Of a stretch of DNA of 60,367 nucleotides, positions 26,698-35,034 are shown in pieces (the first letter of the stretch is position 1; each line of letters begins with the position of its first letter). The notes under the pieces are model-generated. The model did no database searches. It had not been told where the DNA came from and saw only the letters and a list, made by a program, of their open reading frames with translations. The stretch covers positions 1 to 60,367 of the forward strand of contig JAENZL010000020.1 of the NCBI GenBank assembly GCA_016841265.1. Reading direction: 5' to 3'. Source of the DNA: Methanobacteriota archaeon. GTDB lineage: Archaea > Halobacteriota > Methanosarcinia > Methanosarcinales > Methanosarcinaceae. Both the position numbers and the translations under genes were made by a program.

Positions 26698-28147
26698 GGT
26701 TTGAATCCTTGAGATAAGAGTAATATTTTTGATTCGGGCTGCTTGGTTTTTCAGGAATGGTGAGGAAGAGTTTTCCTTCTTGAATAAGTGGATTTAAGAT
26801 TTCTACTCTGAAATGCTTCCTGTCTTTTAATCCCATAAACTCTTGAATTTCTTCTCTGCTTCTTGGTTCAATACAATACTCTAATAATGCGTTGATCTTG
26901 TCGTTTTCAGCTTGGGGGGTAGCTTGGGGGGTAGCTTTGGGGGTAGCCTGGGGGGTAGCCTGGGGGGTAGCTTGGGGGGTAACAGGAACAATGATCTTAA
27001 AAATGTCTCCTTCAAGAAGTTGTGGGTCAACTCCACCGGAATAAATCCGTGTGTAGTTGTAGAGATTCCTGACACCTGAGCCTAACTCATCTGCCCTTCC
27101 GATTTCTTTGAAAAAGCGAGCAATTACCGGATTTTTAGGGTATGGTGTGAAATTGGAAGGATTTATTCTGCCATGCCCATGCGGACGGTTTGCATTCTCC
27201 GCAACAACCTGATTAGTTCCAATTATGAATTTTGCAGGAAAACCGTTTATGTACTCCCTGTGGATGAGTATATTTGTAACAACTTCTCTGAAGATATGAT
27301 CTCTCAAACTGATTCTCTGGTCCTTTTCCAGATAGAACGGGTCAGGCAGGTGTTTTGCAACAAAAGCCATCAGCCTGTCATAACTTTCGATCAGGTTGGT
27401 GCGGATATCGTCCCTGTCGTCATACCGGTCAAGATTTACTCTGCGAAGGATTGCATCAGTCTTGAAATGGGGCAGGACGCTCTGGATAACTTCGTCTTTG
27501 CCCAGCAAAAGAATGGCAGCGAGAGTGTAACCTTCTTTGCCGGTCTGGTAATCATGCTGATACAAACGGGCACTGTTCAGAAGTTCCACATCAGTCATTG
27601 TTGCCCACGGATGATTGGGATTCTCTGCCCGAACCATTTTCCGTACTCTCTGGATAAGGTCACTCCTGAGGTCTTCCAATCTGACATAGGGATAAATGCG
27701 GTTCTCTGAAAATGAACTCTGTTTTCGAATATAGAGGTGAGCCACAGCATCAGGATGATTGGTAACATCCAGATCCCCATCTTCATTCCTGTCAAATATT
27801 TTTCCTTTACAGCGGTGAACCTGCGAACTTTCAGGAATATTGAGATAGAGAAGGATTTTTCCTTCAATCATCACGGTTTCCGGCAATATGTACAGAGGAG
27901 GATTGATTATCTGAGGGTTATTCAGGGCAGTAACAAGATCCTTTTTGATCTGTGGCAGAGCATCCGCATCAATTCCTGTGATATTTCCATTGTCATCAAC
28001 TCCAAGAACAATATGTCCCCCATTGCGATTTAAAAAAGCACAGACACTATCATACACATCACGATTCAGCTTTGTCCTGCACTCCTTAAATTCGATGGTA
28101 AGGCCTTCACCATCCCTTATGATGCTCTTCAATTGCTCTGAAATCAT
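26690..28147 (-). CDS. Schlafen/AlbA_2 domain ATPase-like protein with winged helix, inside the RM operon
   Basis: 485 residues. An N-terminal Schlafen AlbA_2 domain (GEGLTIEFKECRTK, FLNRNGGHIVLGVDDNG) precedes a RecG-like HATPase segment (FREVVTNILIHREY, then GRADELGSGVRNLYNY). A linker of six Ala-Thr-Pro-Gln/Lys repeats and a C-terminal winged helix (IEPRSREEIQEFMGLKDRKH) follow. It overlaps hsdS by 4 bp (ATGA) and hsdM by 8 bp, so all three are translated together. Such proteins are often found within type I RM and phage-defence loci; the role could be regulation or an added nucleic-acid-targeting activity. The linker DNA is a 12-bp tandem repeat that stays in frame on expansion. Confidence 0.85.
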   Translation of the reverse strand: MISEQLKSIIRDGEGLTIEFKECRTKLNRDVYDSVCAFLNRNGGHIVLGVDDNGNITGIDADALPQIKKDLVTALNNPQIINPPLYILPETVMIEGKILLYLNIPESSQVHRCKGKIFDRNEDGDLDVTNHPDAVAHLYIRKQSSFSENRIYPYVRLEDLRSDLIQRVRKMVRAENPNHPWATMTDVELLNSARLYQHDYQTGKEGYTLAAILLLGKDEVIQSVLPHFKTDAILRRVNLDRYDDRDDIRTNLIESYDRLMAFVAKHLPDPFYLEKDQRISLRDHIFREVVTNILIHREYINGFPAKFIIGTNQVVAENANRPHGHGRINPSNFTPYPKNPVIARFFKEIGRADELGSGVRNLYNYTRIYSGGVDPQLLEGDIFKIIVPVTPQATPQATPQATPKATPQATPQAENDKINALLEYCIEPRSREEIQEFMGLKDRKHFRVEILNPLIQEGKLFLTIPEKPSSPNQKYYSYLKDSNHV

Positions 28148-29706
28148 GCTCTGCCCTTCTTCCCATTGATTGTCTTTTCGGCCTGTACCCTATCAAGCAA
28201 AACCTCAGCCGGCTCCCAATCCTCTGCCCCTCGAACCTCTGCCAGCTCTTTTTCGTTAAGCAACTTCCCCTCAAACGCTTTTTTCAAAATACTCTGCCGC
28301 AGTGCTTCGGCTTTTTCCAGATTCTCTTTTATATCCTGCTCTATCTTATCGCAGACTGAAAGGCGTGTTTCGATTTCCTGAACGATGGCTTGTTGTTCAT
28401 CTATAGAACAAATAGCAACTGTAGCTTTCTTGACATCCTCTAAGTTAAGCGTTTTTCTTGCAACTTCATGTGCTTGGGATGTTAATTCATGAATTTTCTC
28501 TGATCTACGAAAGAAATACTCTATATAATAAGGGTTTAAGAGTTTTGATATTGGAACTACCCCAACAGCCCTTGCAACATTTGCACCCTTAATATTAATT
28601 GGTGCAATTGCTGTTCTTCCAATTGCACCAACTAGAGATATCAAAAGCTCGCCCCCCTCTAAGAATGTTCTTTTGTATTTATTGGCGATATCAGAAGAAA
28701 TTTGTTTCAACTTACTTGTATTAACTTTTCCGTTGACTATATCTCCAACACGTACTAAAGGAATTCCTTCAGGTAAATCATCACCGGGTTGCAAAACTCC
28801 ATAGGCACATTCTCGATTAGGCTGTAATATCTCATCAGCTATTGTCCATTTCCATCCTTCTGGCAGTTTTGGTAATTTTGCAAGTTCCGCTTCTGTAAGA
28901 GATTTATTTTCCTTCGATTTTTTGGGTTTAGTGGGCTTTTTACCTTCTTTTCCTTTTGCTTCCCATTCTTTTACCTTTTTTTTCCACTCTTCCAGTTTTT
29001 GATAATAACTTTCTTCCCGCTCTACTCGAATCTGCTCCAACAAATCCCCCGTATCCGGCAAATCAGTCTGCTGCTCCCGCCATTTTTTCGTAAGCTCTCC
29101 CTCAAAAGCTTTCTTCAGCACCGCCTGCCGATACACCTTGAGCTGTTCCTGTGCCAGTTTGAGGTTGGCAATGCCGTTGTCCAGTTCGCTGAAAAGCTGC
29201 TCGATTTTGGAGACTATGGCGCGTTGTTCGGGGAGTGGAGGCAAAATAATTTCAAATTTTTTGAGTTTTCTTTGATTTATTGAAGATTGATTTACAGCTC
29301 TTTGAGCTACCTCTATGAATTTTCCTTGTATTCGTAGGAATTTAAATTGGTAGTTTAAAAAATCTGCATTTATGAGACAACTCGGACGCAATAGAAGTAA
29401 ATTAATTCCGTGAATTAATATTTTGCACTGATTCTTAAAAATAGCTGTTTTCCCTAAATGCGCATCACTATTTATATGACTCAATAGAATGTCGCCATAT
29501 TTTAATGAATATTTCTCAATAAAATCTGTATCGTTTTCAACAATATACTTTACCCTATTCAAATCAATAGTTTCATTCCATATTGTTTCAATTCTTGTAA
29601 TTGGAAATCCGATTTTTTCATTGAATTGCTTAGAAGAGCTTCCATTTTTCATCTCAATGATGACTTCATCTAAAAGACAATCAACCCATCCAATTCTTTC
29701 TTCCAT
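28144..29706 (-). CDS. hsdS: Type I restriction-modification specificity subunit HsdS
   Basis: 520 residues with two target-recognition domains, each followed by a conserved coiled coil. The first repeat ends with LPPLPEQRAIVSKIEQLFSELDNG, and the second contains LPEGWKWTIADE and ends with SIDEQQAIVQEIETRL. Each TRD reads one half of a bipartite target. A Lys-rich tract (GKEGKKPTKPKKSKENK) separates the halves. ATG at 29706 is only 2 nt after the stop of a short vestigial frame. It heads the hsdS, AlbA_2, hsdM operon. Confidence 0.95.
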   Translation of the reverse strand: MEERIGWVDCLLDEVIIEMKNGSSSKQFNEKIGFPITRIETIWNETIDLNRVKYIVENDTDFIEKYSLKYGDILLSHINSDAHLGKTAIFKNQCKILIHGINLLLLRPSCLINADFLNYQFKFLRIQGKFIEVAQRAVNQSSINQRKLKKFEIILPPLPEQRAIVSKIEQLFSELDNGIANLKLAQEQLKVYRQAVLKKAFEGELTKKWREQQTDLPDTGDLLEQIRVEREESYYQKLEEWKKKVKEWEAKGKEGKKPTKPKKSKENKSLTEAELAKLPKLPEGWKWTIADEILQPNRECAYGVLQPGDDLPEGIPLVRVGDIVNGKVNTSKLKQISSDIANKYKRTFLEGGELLISLVGAIGRTAIAPINIKGANVARAVGVVPISKLLNPYYIEYFFRRSEKIHELTSQAHEVARKTLNLEDVKKATVAICSIDEQQAIVQEIETRLSVCDKIEQDIKENLEKAEALRQSILKKAFEGKLLNEKELAEVRGAEDWEPAEVLLDRVQAEKTINGKKGRA

Positions 29707-29708
29707 TT

Positions 29709-29747
29709 TTACGCCGCCAGAGCCTCACATAATTCTGTATTCGAACG
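29709..29747 (-). pseudogene. Possible vestige of an hsdR 3' end in front of hsdS
   Basis: The minus strand just before hsdS reads SNTELCEALAA then TAA, ending 2 nt before the hsdS ATG. The hsdR gene in this window ends SELNEALAA-stop with nearly the same bases (GAGGC-CTGGCGGCGT). This suggests an hsdR gene once lay directly upstream of hsdS. The match is short. Confidence 0.4.
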
Positions 29748-30195
29748 TTATCAATTTTGAAGTACTTTTAAGATGGCAGTTGATTAAATAATTGTCTACT
29801 TATGCCTTTCAGCAATATAATAAGAAATTTAAACTGTATAAAGGCATATATGCCTGTATTAGAGTCACAAACAAAGAAAAAGCATCTCGAAAATAGTGTA
29901 CCATTGAAAATTAACCGGGGATGAGTGGGATTGCGAATGTTAAGAATTATTCTGACAATCTCAGTGTTTCACTAATTTTCATCCTTCTAAAGTGAAAATA
30001 TTTTTCTTATTACTGTGGAAGTGTCTGTCGGCAAGAATTCTGTTCATTTTGTCTCAAAACAGTATAATGACGTTGCTTGTTAAATATCTAAAACGAAAAG
30101 TTGAGAAAAACAGTAAAAAAAGAGGAAACAACATCTATACGCTTTAACTTTGATTAAAAGAGTGAATAAGGGGTTCACAAGGTTTGGTCTGCAAC
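29748..30195. promoter_or_regulatory. Probable promoter region of the hsdS operon
   Basis: AT-rich, without a gene. Transcription of hsdS-AlbA_2-hsdM should start here. Candidate TATA-like stretches on the minus strand lie near 29815-29850, but none is clear. Confidence 0.3.
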
Positions 30196-30735
30196 AATGA
30201 AGTTTATTGCAGGATCAGATTTTACTCCGACCTGAATTTGCTCCATTTTAAGCTTACACGTCAATGAAGTAGATTACGGGATCAGCTTTCAGACTACCCT
30301 GAATTTGCTTCATCTCGCAGTTTACGCCATAATGAAGTATATTACGGGATCAGATTTTACTCTGTCCTGAATTTGCTCCAACTTATAGCTACGCGTCAAT
30401 GAAGTATTAATTACGGGGTCAGTTATCAGGCGGTCCTGAATTTGCCTCATTTTAAGCTTACGCGTCAATGAAATAGATTTCGAGATCGGTTTTCAAGCCG
30501 TCCTGAATTTGCTTCATCTCGCAGTTTACGCCATAATGAAGTATATTACGGGATCAGATTTTACTCTGTCCTGAATTTGCTCCAACTTATAGCTACGCGC
30601 CAATGAAGTAGATTTCGAGTCGGTTTTCAAGCCGTCCTGAATTTGCTCTATTTTACAGCTTACGCGTCAATGAAGTAGATTTCGAGATCAGGTTTTACTC
30701 TGTCCTCAATTTGCTTCATTTTACAGCTTAGTTCC
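30196..30735. repeat. Array of eight approximately 68-bp tandem repeats
   Basis: Units begin (AATGAAG) at 30196, 30263, 30331, 30398, 30467, 30535, 30602 and 30669, spacing 67-69. Units diverge by 10-30 percent. The block from 30263 and the block from 30467 are near copies, giving a 204-bp higher-order repeat. Each unit starts AATGAAGTA and contains TTGCTTCAT about 40 nt later, so each can fold into an imperfect hairpin. It lies between the PRC-barrel gene and the hsdS operon. Confidence 0.93.
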
Positions 30736-31171
30736 TTGTGAACAATATATTATATGTAAGTTAAAGTACAAAATACTGTCGGTTATAAAATACTGACGCT
30801 TATATTACCCAGCGTAATATAAGCAGTTCGTTATTTTGCTGAATCTGCCTGTAAATAATCAGTAAGATACTCTGTAGATCAGTGTGCACATCAAATGCTT
30901 TACTAATTTTCACATTCTTAAAAAAAAGCCTTATGGCCCCCATACATGGCTAAAAAGCCATTATATGAACCTCATTTAGAAGGAAAACAGATAAAACAGG
31001 TTTTTAAGGAAATAAGGCACATAAATTTGACTGAAATAAATTATTCAATGGAAAAGGGCATATCTTCAAAAATAGTAAGGTTTCCGGGAACCTCAAGTCT
31101 TTCCTGTCTTCTTCGGTAAGAAAATCGGATCGGAAACAACAATTATCATATCATCAACCGAAAATGAGCTT
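30736..31171. other. Intergenic, no gene recognised
   Basis: AT-rich sequence between the repeat array and the PRC-barrel gene. A short inverted repeat TGACGCTTATATTAC / GTAATATAAGC is visible near 30793-30823. No coding region is convincing. Confidence 0.4.
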
Positions 31172-31543
31172 TTAAACTTCCCAGTAAGGAGGAACATTAT
31201 ACTGTTCATACACTTTAACCAAATCGCTACGATTTAAAGTCCACACATCTTTATCCAGGCCTTCTGCCGTTTTGAATGCTTCCTTATCAACTTTAAGGGT
31301 ATAAGCTCCTCGACTTGCTTCAAGAGCTCCCCAGGGAATGGCAAAGAATTTACACTTCATACCAAGAAAACAATCACAAGCAAATACTAAGTATGCGATT
31401 CTTCCCCATTCAGAGTCAATCATGACTTCTTTAATCGTTCCGAGTTCTTCATCTTTAATAGTAAGGATCTTAGATCCTTTTATTTCCGTTGCCGCCACAA
31501 AAGTCCTGTTCCTTGGAACTTGCGTTTCTTCAGCTATTCCCAT
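31172..31543 (-). CDS. PRC-barrel domain protein
   Basis: 123 residues forming a PRC-barrel-type beta fold. TFVAATEIKGSKILTIKDEELGTIKEVMID is the typical opening strand pair, followed by IAYLVFACDCFLGMKCKFFAIPWGAL and a C-terminal TLNRSDLVKVYEQYNVPPYWEV. Family members occur as stress or RNA-processing accessories; function here unknown. ATG at 31543 (MGIAEE) follows a GGGAG/GAGG ribosome site. It interrupts the RM locus between hsdR and hsdS. Confidence 0.88.
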   Translation of the reverse strand: MGIAEETQVPRNRTFVAATEIKGSKILTIKDEELGTIKEVMIDSEWGRIAYLVFACDCFLGMKCKFFAIPWGALEASRGAYTLKVDKEAFKTAEGLDKDVWTLNRSDLVKVYEQYNVPPYWEV

Positions 31544-31749
31544 ACACCTCAACTCCCAATATATTATTCACTTGTTGTCTTTATTTATTTCTTCCAAAAG
31601 TAAAGAGAAGCGTTCCATGCTCTTCGCCTGCCCATCATAACGCCCCATTAATAATAACAATTCATTAATAATATACATTCCTTACGTACTTGAGGTCATG
31701 TCCACCAGTAAATGAAAACTGTGATCAAAAGAAAGTCTATGAACTTCCT

Positions 31750-32000
31750 CAGAATGCTAGTTTTCACCCCACTTTTCACCCCACTTTTCACCCCACTTTT
31801 CTCCCAACTTATCTCCCAACCTATTCTCCTCTTTTAGGATCAATTTTCCACCGCAAGATGCTTATTTATTTGCTTTTATCCGATTATTTTCCCCCAACTT
31901 TCCACCCCACTTTTCACACCACTTTTCACCACAGTTTCACCACAGTTTCATCACAGTTTTCTCCCAACTTTTCACCACAGTTTCACCACAGTTTTCTCCG
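31750..32000. repeat. TTTTCACCCCA/TTTCACCACAG short tandem repeats beyond the hsdR 3' end
   Basis: Two clusters of 11-12-bp repeats. CTTTTCACCCCA-like units occur near 31756-31830, and CAGTTTCACCACAG/TTTTCTCCCAAC units near 31890-31997, running to within a few bases of the hsdR stop codon. An open frame crosses them but encodes only FHPTFHPTF-type repeats. Confidence 0.85.
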
Positions 32001-32003
32001 AAC

Positions 32004-34769
32004 TCACGCCGCCAGCGCCTCATTCAATTCGCTAATAACCATATTCATCTCGTCCCCGAAAAGCTGGTACATTCTGCCCCGCCCGCCAAGGGCATCGAAG
32101 GGAGTGTAATCGAGGTCGTCTATTTCCAGGTGGAAGCTGGTAGCAACATAATCTTTTATCATTCGGAGCCAGTTCATCTGGTCGTCATTGAATTTCAGGG
32201 TTCCTGCCTGTTTTTTGAATACCCAGTCCTGGAAGTTCCGGTTTACGGTCTGGTCGTAGGCTGTTAGAACGGGATCGATTTCGGTTATCCTGCGGATGAG
32301 GGATACCAGGGCGATAAGCTCTTTTTTCGGGGAATTGCCGTTTACCTTTTCCAGCTGCTCGTAAGCTTGCCAGACCCTGAAGGGAGCGAAATGGGGCTTT
32401 TCGAGTTTCAGCTTTTCCAGGACTTCTTTTAGCATCTTGAAGGTGACTTCCCTGCGCTGGTAGGGCTGGTTGTAGAAGATTCTCAGGGCTGCGATCTCGT
32501 CTTTGTTAGCTTCCATATATGCCTTAAAATCAATGATCAGTTCATCCGCTTTTGCCACAGCGTCTTTGTCCCATTCGGCCCTGAGCACGGTGTCGGTGTT
32601 CAAGGTATCGATGATCTGCTCATGGACCCTGCGGACATTTTCGATGTACTCGTTCAGCTCTCCGGAAAAGGTAGACCTGGCAAGATCAATCAGGTTTTCC
32701 TGTGCCTTTTTCTGAGCATCGGCGTCCTGAATTTCCGGTTGGTGTTGTTTAACCTCAACTGCTTTGGAATCAATGATATCAGGGTTATATGCACTGAGCA
32801 GGTCCTTAACAGTCTGGTTGATAGTTTTTCCGTTTGCTTTCTCAGCAAAAGTGGCTCTTTCGTCCTCACTTATCTGCCTGTTCAGCCTTGCCAGACGGTT
32901 CGCCAGGGAAACATAAAGGTCTTCATCCTGAGCGCCAAAAGTTACTGCTGCCAGCAGGTCTTTCAGTGAGGTGGCCCTCTTGCGTTCCAGAGGCCTGCTG
33001 TCGGTCTTCAGGGTCTTTGTAACGCCCACGGCATCCACAATTACAAAATGCGTCTTGGCAGAAACAGCCGAGGTTGTCACCTTTTTCAGGTCATCATAGC
33101 CCAGGGTCCGTGTACCCCGGCCTTTCATCTGCTCAAAATAATTAAGGCTCTTAACATCCCTCATGAAAAGTAGGCATTCCAGCGGCTTGACGTCCGTACC
33201 TGTTGCAATCATGTCCACCGTAACCGCGATTCTGGGATTGTACTCATTGCGAAAAGCTGACAACACCGATTTGGGGTCTTCTTCCGCTTTGTAGGTTACT
33301 TTCTTGCAAAAGGCATTGCCTTCGTTGAATTCTTCCCGCAGTATATTGATGATATCATCGGCATGGCTGTCGGTCTTGGCAAAGACCAGGGTTTTTGGAA
33401 CTTCCTCTCTGCCAGGGAAGATCTCAGGCAGCTTTTCCTTAAATGTCCGTATTACGTGCCGGATCTGGCTGGGGTTGACAACATCCCTGTCCAGCTTCTT
33501 AGCAGTATAGGTGACAGCTTCGTCCAGTTGTTCCCAGCGTTTTTTACGGGTAAGTTTCTCCCGTTTGTCCACGTACTCCTTCGCAGCGATCTTTGCCCCG
33601 TTTTTGCTGATCTCGGTCTCGATGGTGTACACATCATAGCCCACATTCACGCCGTCTGCTACAGCTTCTTCATGGCTGTACTCGCTCACCACATTCTCAT
33701 TGAAAAACGCGAATGTGCGTTTATCCGGCGTAGCTGTCAAACCTATCAAAAAAGCATCGAAATAGTCCAGCACCTGCTGCCAGAGGTTGTATATGGAACG
33801 GTGGCACTCGTCTATGACCACAAAATCAAACTCTTCAAGGGGAACCTTCTCATTATACACAACCGGAAGCGGTTCCTTTGGCTGCCACCCTTTCTCAGCC
33901 GGGTTTTCTTCCTCGATTTTTTCGTCAAGCTCCTCGTCCTTCAAAATAGAGTACAGCCGCTGGATTGTGGAAATGCAGACCTGGCTGTCCGAGGAGATAT
34001 AACTGGAACGCAGGCGCTGCACATTGTACAGCTCGGTAAATTTGCGGTTATCGTCATTGGGCACATAAGCCATGAATTCCTGCTCTGCCTGTTCGCCCAG
34101 GTTTTTGGTATCGACAAGGAAGAGCACCTTTTTTGCATCCGCAAATTTTAGTAAGCGGTAGATGAAGGTTATGGCAGTATAGGTTTTTCCGGAACCTGTT
34201 GCCATCTGGACCAGAGCCCTCGGGCGGTTGTCCTTAAAGGATTTTTCAAGCCTTAAGATAGCGGTAATCTGGCAGTCCCGCAGCCCTTCGGTCCGCAATT
34301 CGGGTATATCCAGGAACCTTTCCCTCAAAGGTTTCTTTTTGATATATTCATCAAATGTCTCGGGGCGGAGAAAAGAAAAAACAGGTCTTGACCTGGGTTT
34401 CGGGTCACGGAAGTCTGTGAATCGTGTAAGTGCCCCGGTGCTCTCGTACACAAAAGGAAGCGGGTCATTGTTCAGGTACTTTAGCGTGCTTGCAGCATAC
34501 TCGGAGGATTGTTCCTCGACAACAGTTAAGCGGTGGCCTTCATCGTCCCTTTTAGCCTCAATAATTCCAGCGGGCCTTTTGTCAACAAAGAGTACATAAT
34601 CAGCCGGCCCCACATCAGTCAGGTACTCCTTAACCGCAATGCCCCTGGAAGCATTCCAATCGATCCTGGTCTTATCCTGCACTATCCAGCCGGAATCGTT
34701 CAGTTTTCTATCGATATCATCCCTGGCTTTCTGCTCCGGATTCTGGTTATGAGTCTGCTTATTGCTCAT
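32004..34769 (-). CDS. hsdR: Type I restriction enzyme subunit HsdR
   Basis: DNA-translocating nuclease subunit, 921 residues. The N-terminal PD-(D/E)xK nuclease shows ADYVLFVDKRPAGIIEAKR (Asp and EAK) near residues 55-74. The SF2 helicase follows with QMATGSGKT, VVIDECHRS, a LTATP motif and the second RecA domain (IATGTDVKPL, MKGRGTR). The helical C-terminus contacts HsdM. Apparently intact. ATG at 34769 overlaps the stop of a tiny upstream frame. hsdR is separated from hsdS by 2.3 kb and presumably has its own promoter. Confidence 0.96.
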   Translation of the reverse strand: MSNKQTHNQNPEQKARDDIDRKLNDSGWIVQDKTRIDWNASRGIAVKEYLTDVGPADYVLFVDKRPAGIIEAKRDDEGHRLTVVEEQSSEYAASTLKYLNNDPLPFVYESTGALTRFTDFRDPKPRSRPVFSFLRPETFDEYIKKKPLRERFLDIPELRTEGLRDCQITAILRLEKSFKDNRPRALVQMATGSGKTYTAITFIYRLLKFADAKKVLFLVDTKNLGEQAEQEFMAYVPNDDNRKFTELYNVQRLRSSYISSDSQVCISTIQRLYSILKDEELDEKIEEENPAEKGWQPKEPLPVVYNEKVPLEEFDFVVIDECHRSIYNLWQQVLDYFDAFLIGLTATPDKRTFAFFNENVVSEYSHEEAVADGVNVGYDVYTIETEISKNGAKIAAKEYVDKREKLTRKKRWEQLDEAVTYTAKKLDRDVVNPSQIRHVIRTFKEKLPEIFPGREEVPKTLVFAKTDSHADDIINILREEFNEGNAFCKKVTYKAEEDPKSVLSAFRNEYNPRIAVTVDMIATGTDVKPLECLLFMRDVKSLNYFEQMKGRGTRTLGYDDLKKVTTSAVSAKTHFVIVDAVGVTKTLKTDSRPLERKRATSLKDLLAAVTFGAQDEDLYVSLANRLARLNRQISEDERATFAEKANGKTINQTVKDLLSAYNPDIIDSKAVEVKQHQPEIQDADAQKKAQENLIDLARSTFSGELNEYIENVRRVHEQIIDTLNTDTVLRAEWDKDAVAKADELIIDFKAYMEANKDEIAALRIFYNQPYQRREVTFKMLKEVLEKLKLEKPHFAPFRVWQAYEQLEKVNGNSPKKELIALVSLIRRITEIDPVLTAYDQTVNRNFQDWVFKKQAGTLKFNDDQMNWLRMIKDYVATSFHLEIDDLDYTPFDALGGRGRMYQLFGDEMNMVISELNEALAA

Positions 34770-35034
34770 ATGTCTTTACCCATCAGATTCGTGTTCATCC
34801 ATCTTTTCCCGGACTGAGCTGTAGAGGCTGTCGAGGCGGTCACCCTATAATTATAAACAAAGTGAGGATTCACAATTAATACAAATAGTTTTCCATGTTC
34901 ACTACGCCCTGGACGTAATTACGCAAGGGCAGGTATTACAGTCCCCGTAATGTAGGACAGTGGTGACAGCCAGAACACCTTTTCAAAGAAGAACCACATG
35001 CATGAAACTCAATAAAATAACAATTTTTCGCAAT
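34770..35034 (-). promoter_or_regulatory. hsdR promoter/leader
   Basis: A TATA-like TTTATAATTATA on the minus strand near 34847-34858 lies about 80 nt upstream of hsdR. Between them two short frames are open: one reads DRLDSLYSSVREKMDEHE and looks like the tail of a lost protein, the other begins GTG and stops at the hsdR ATG. Confidence 0.4.

Noticed and set aside
30196-30735. Repeat array considered as a CRISPR
   Set aside because: Repeat period is 67-69 bp, the intervals between conserved blocks are themselves repeated instead of unique, repeats are degenerate, and no cas gene is near.
31690-32109. 139-codon plus-strand frame opposite the hsdR end
   Set aside because: Encodes only FHPTFHPTF-type repeats from the short tandem repeat.
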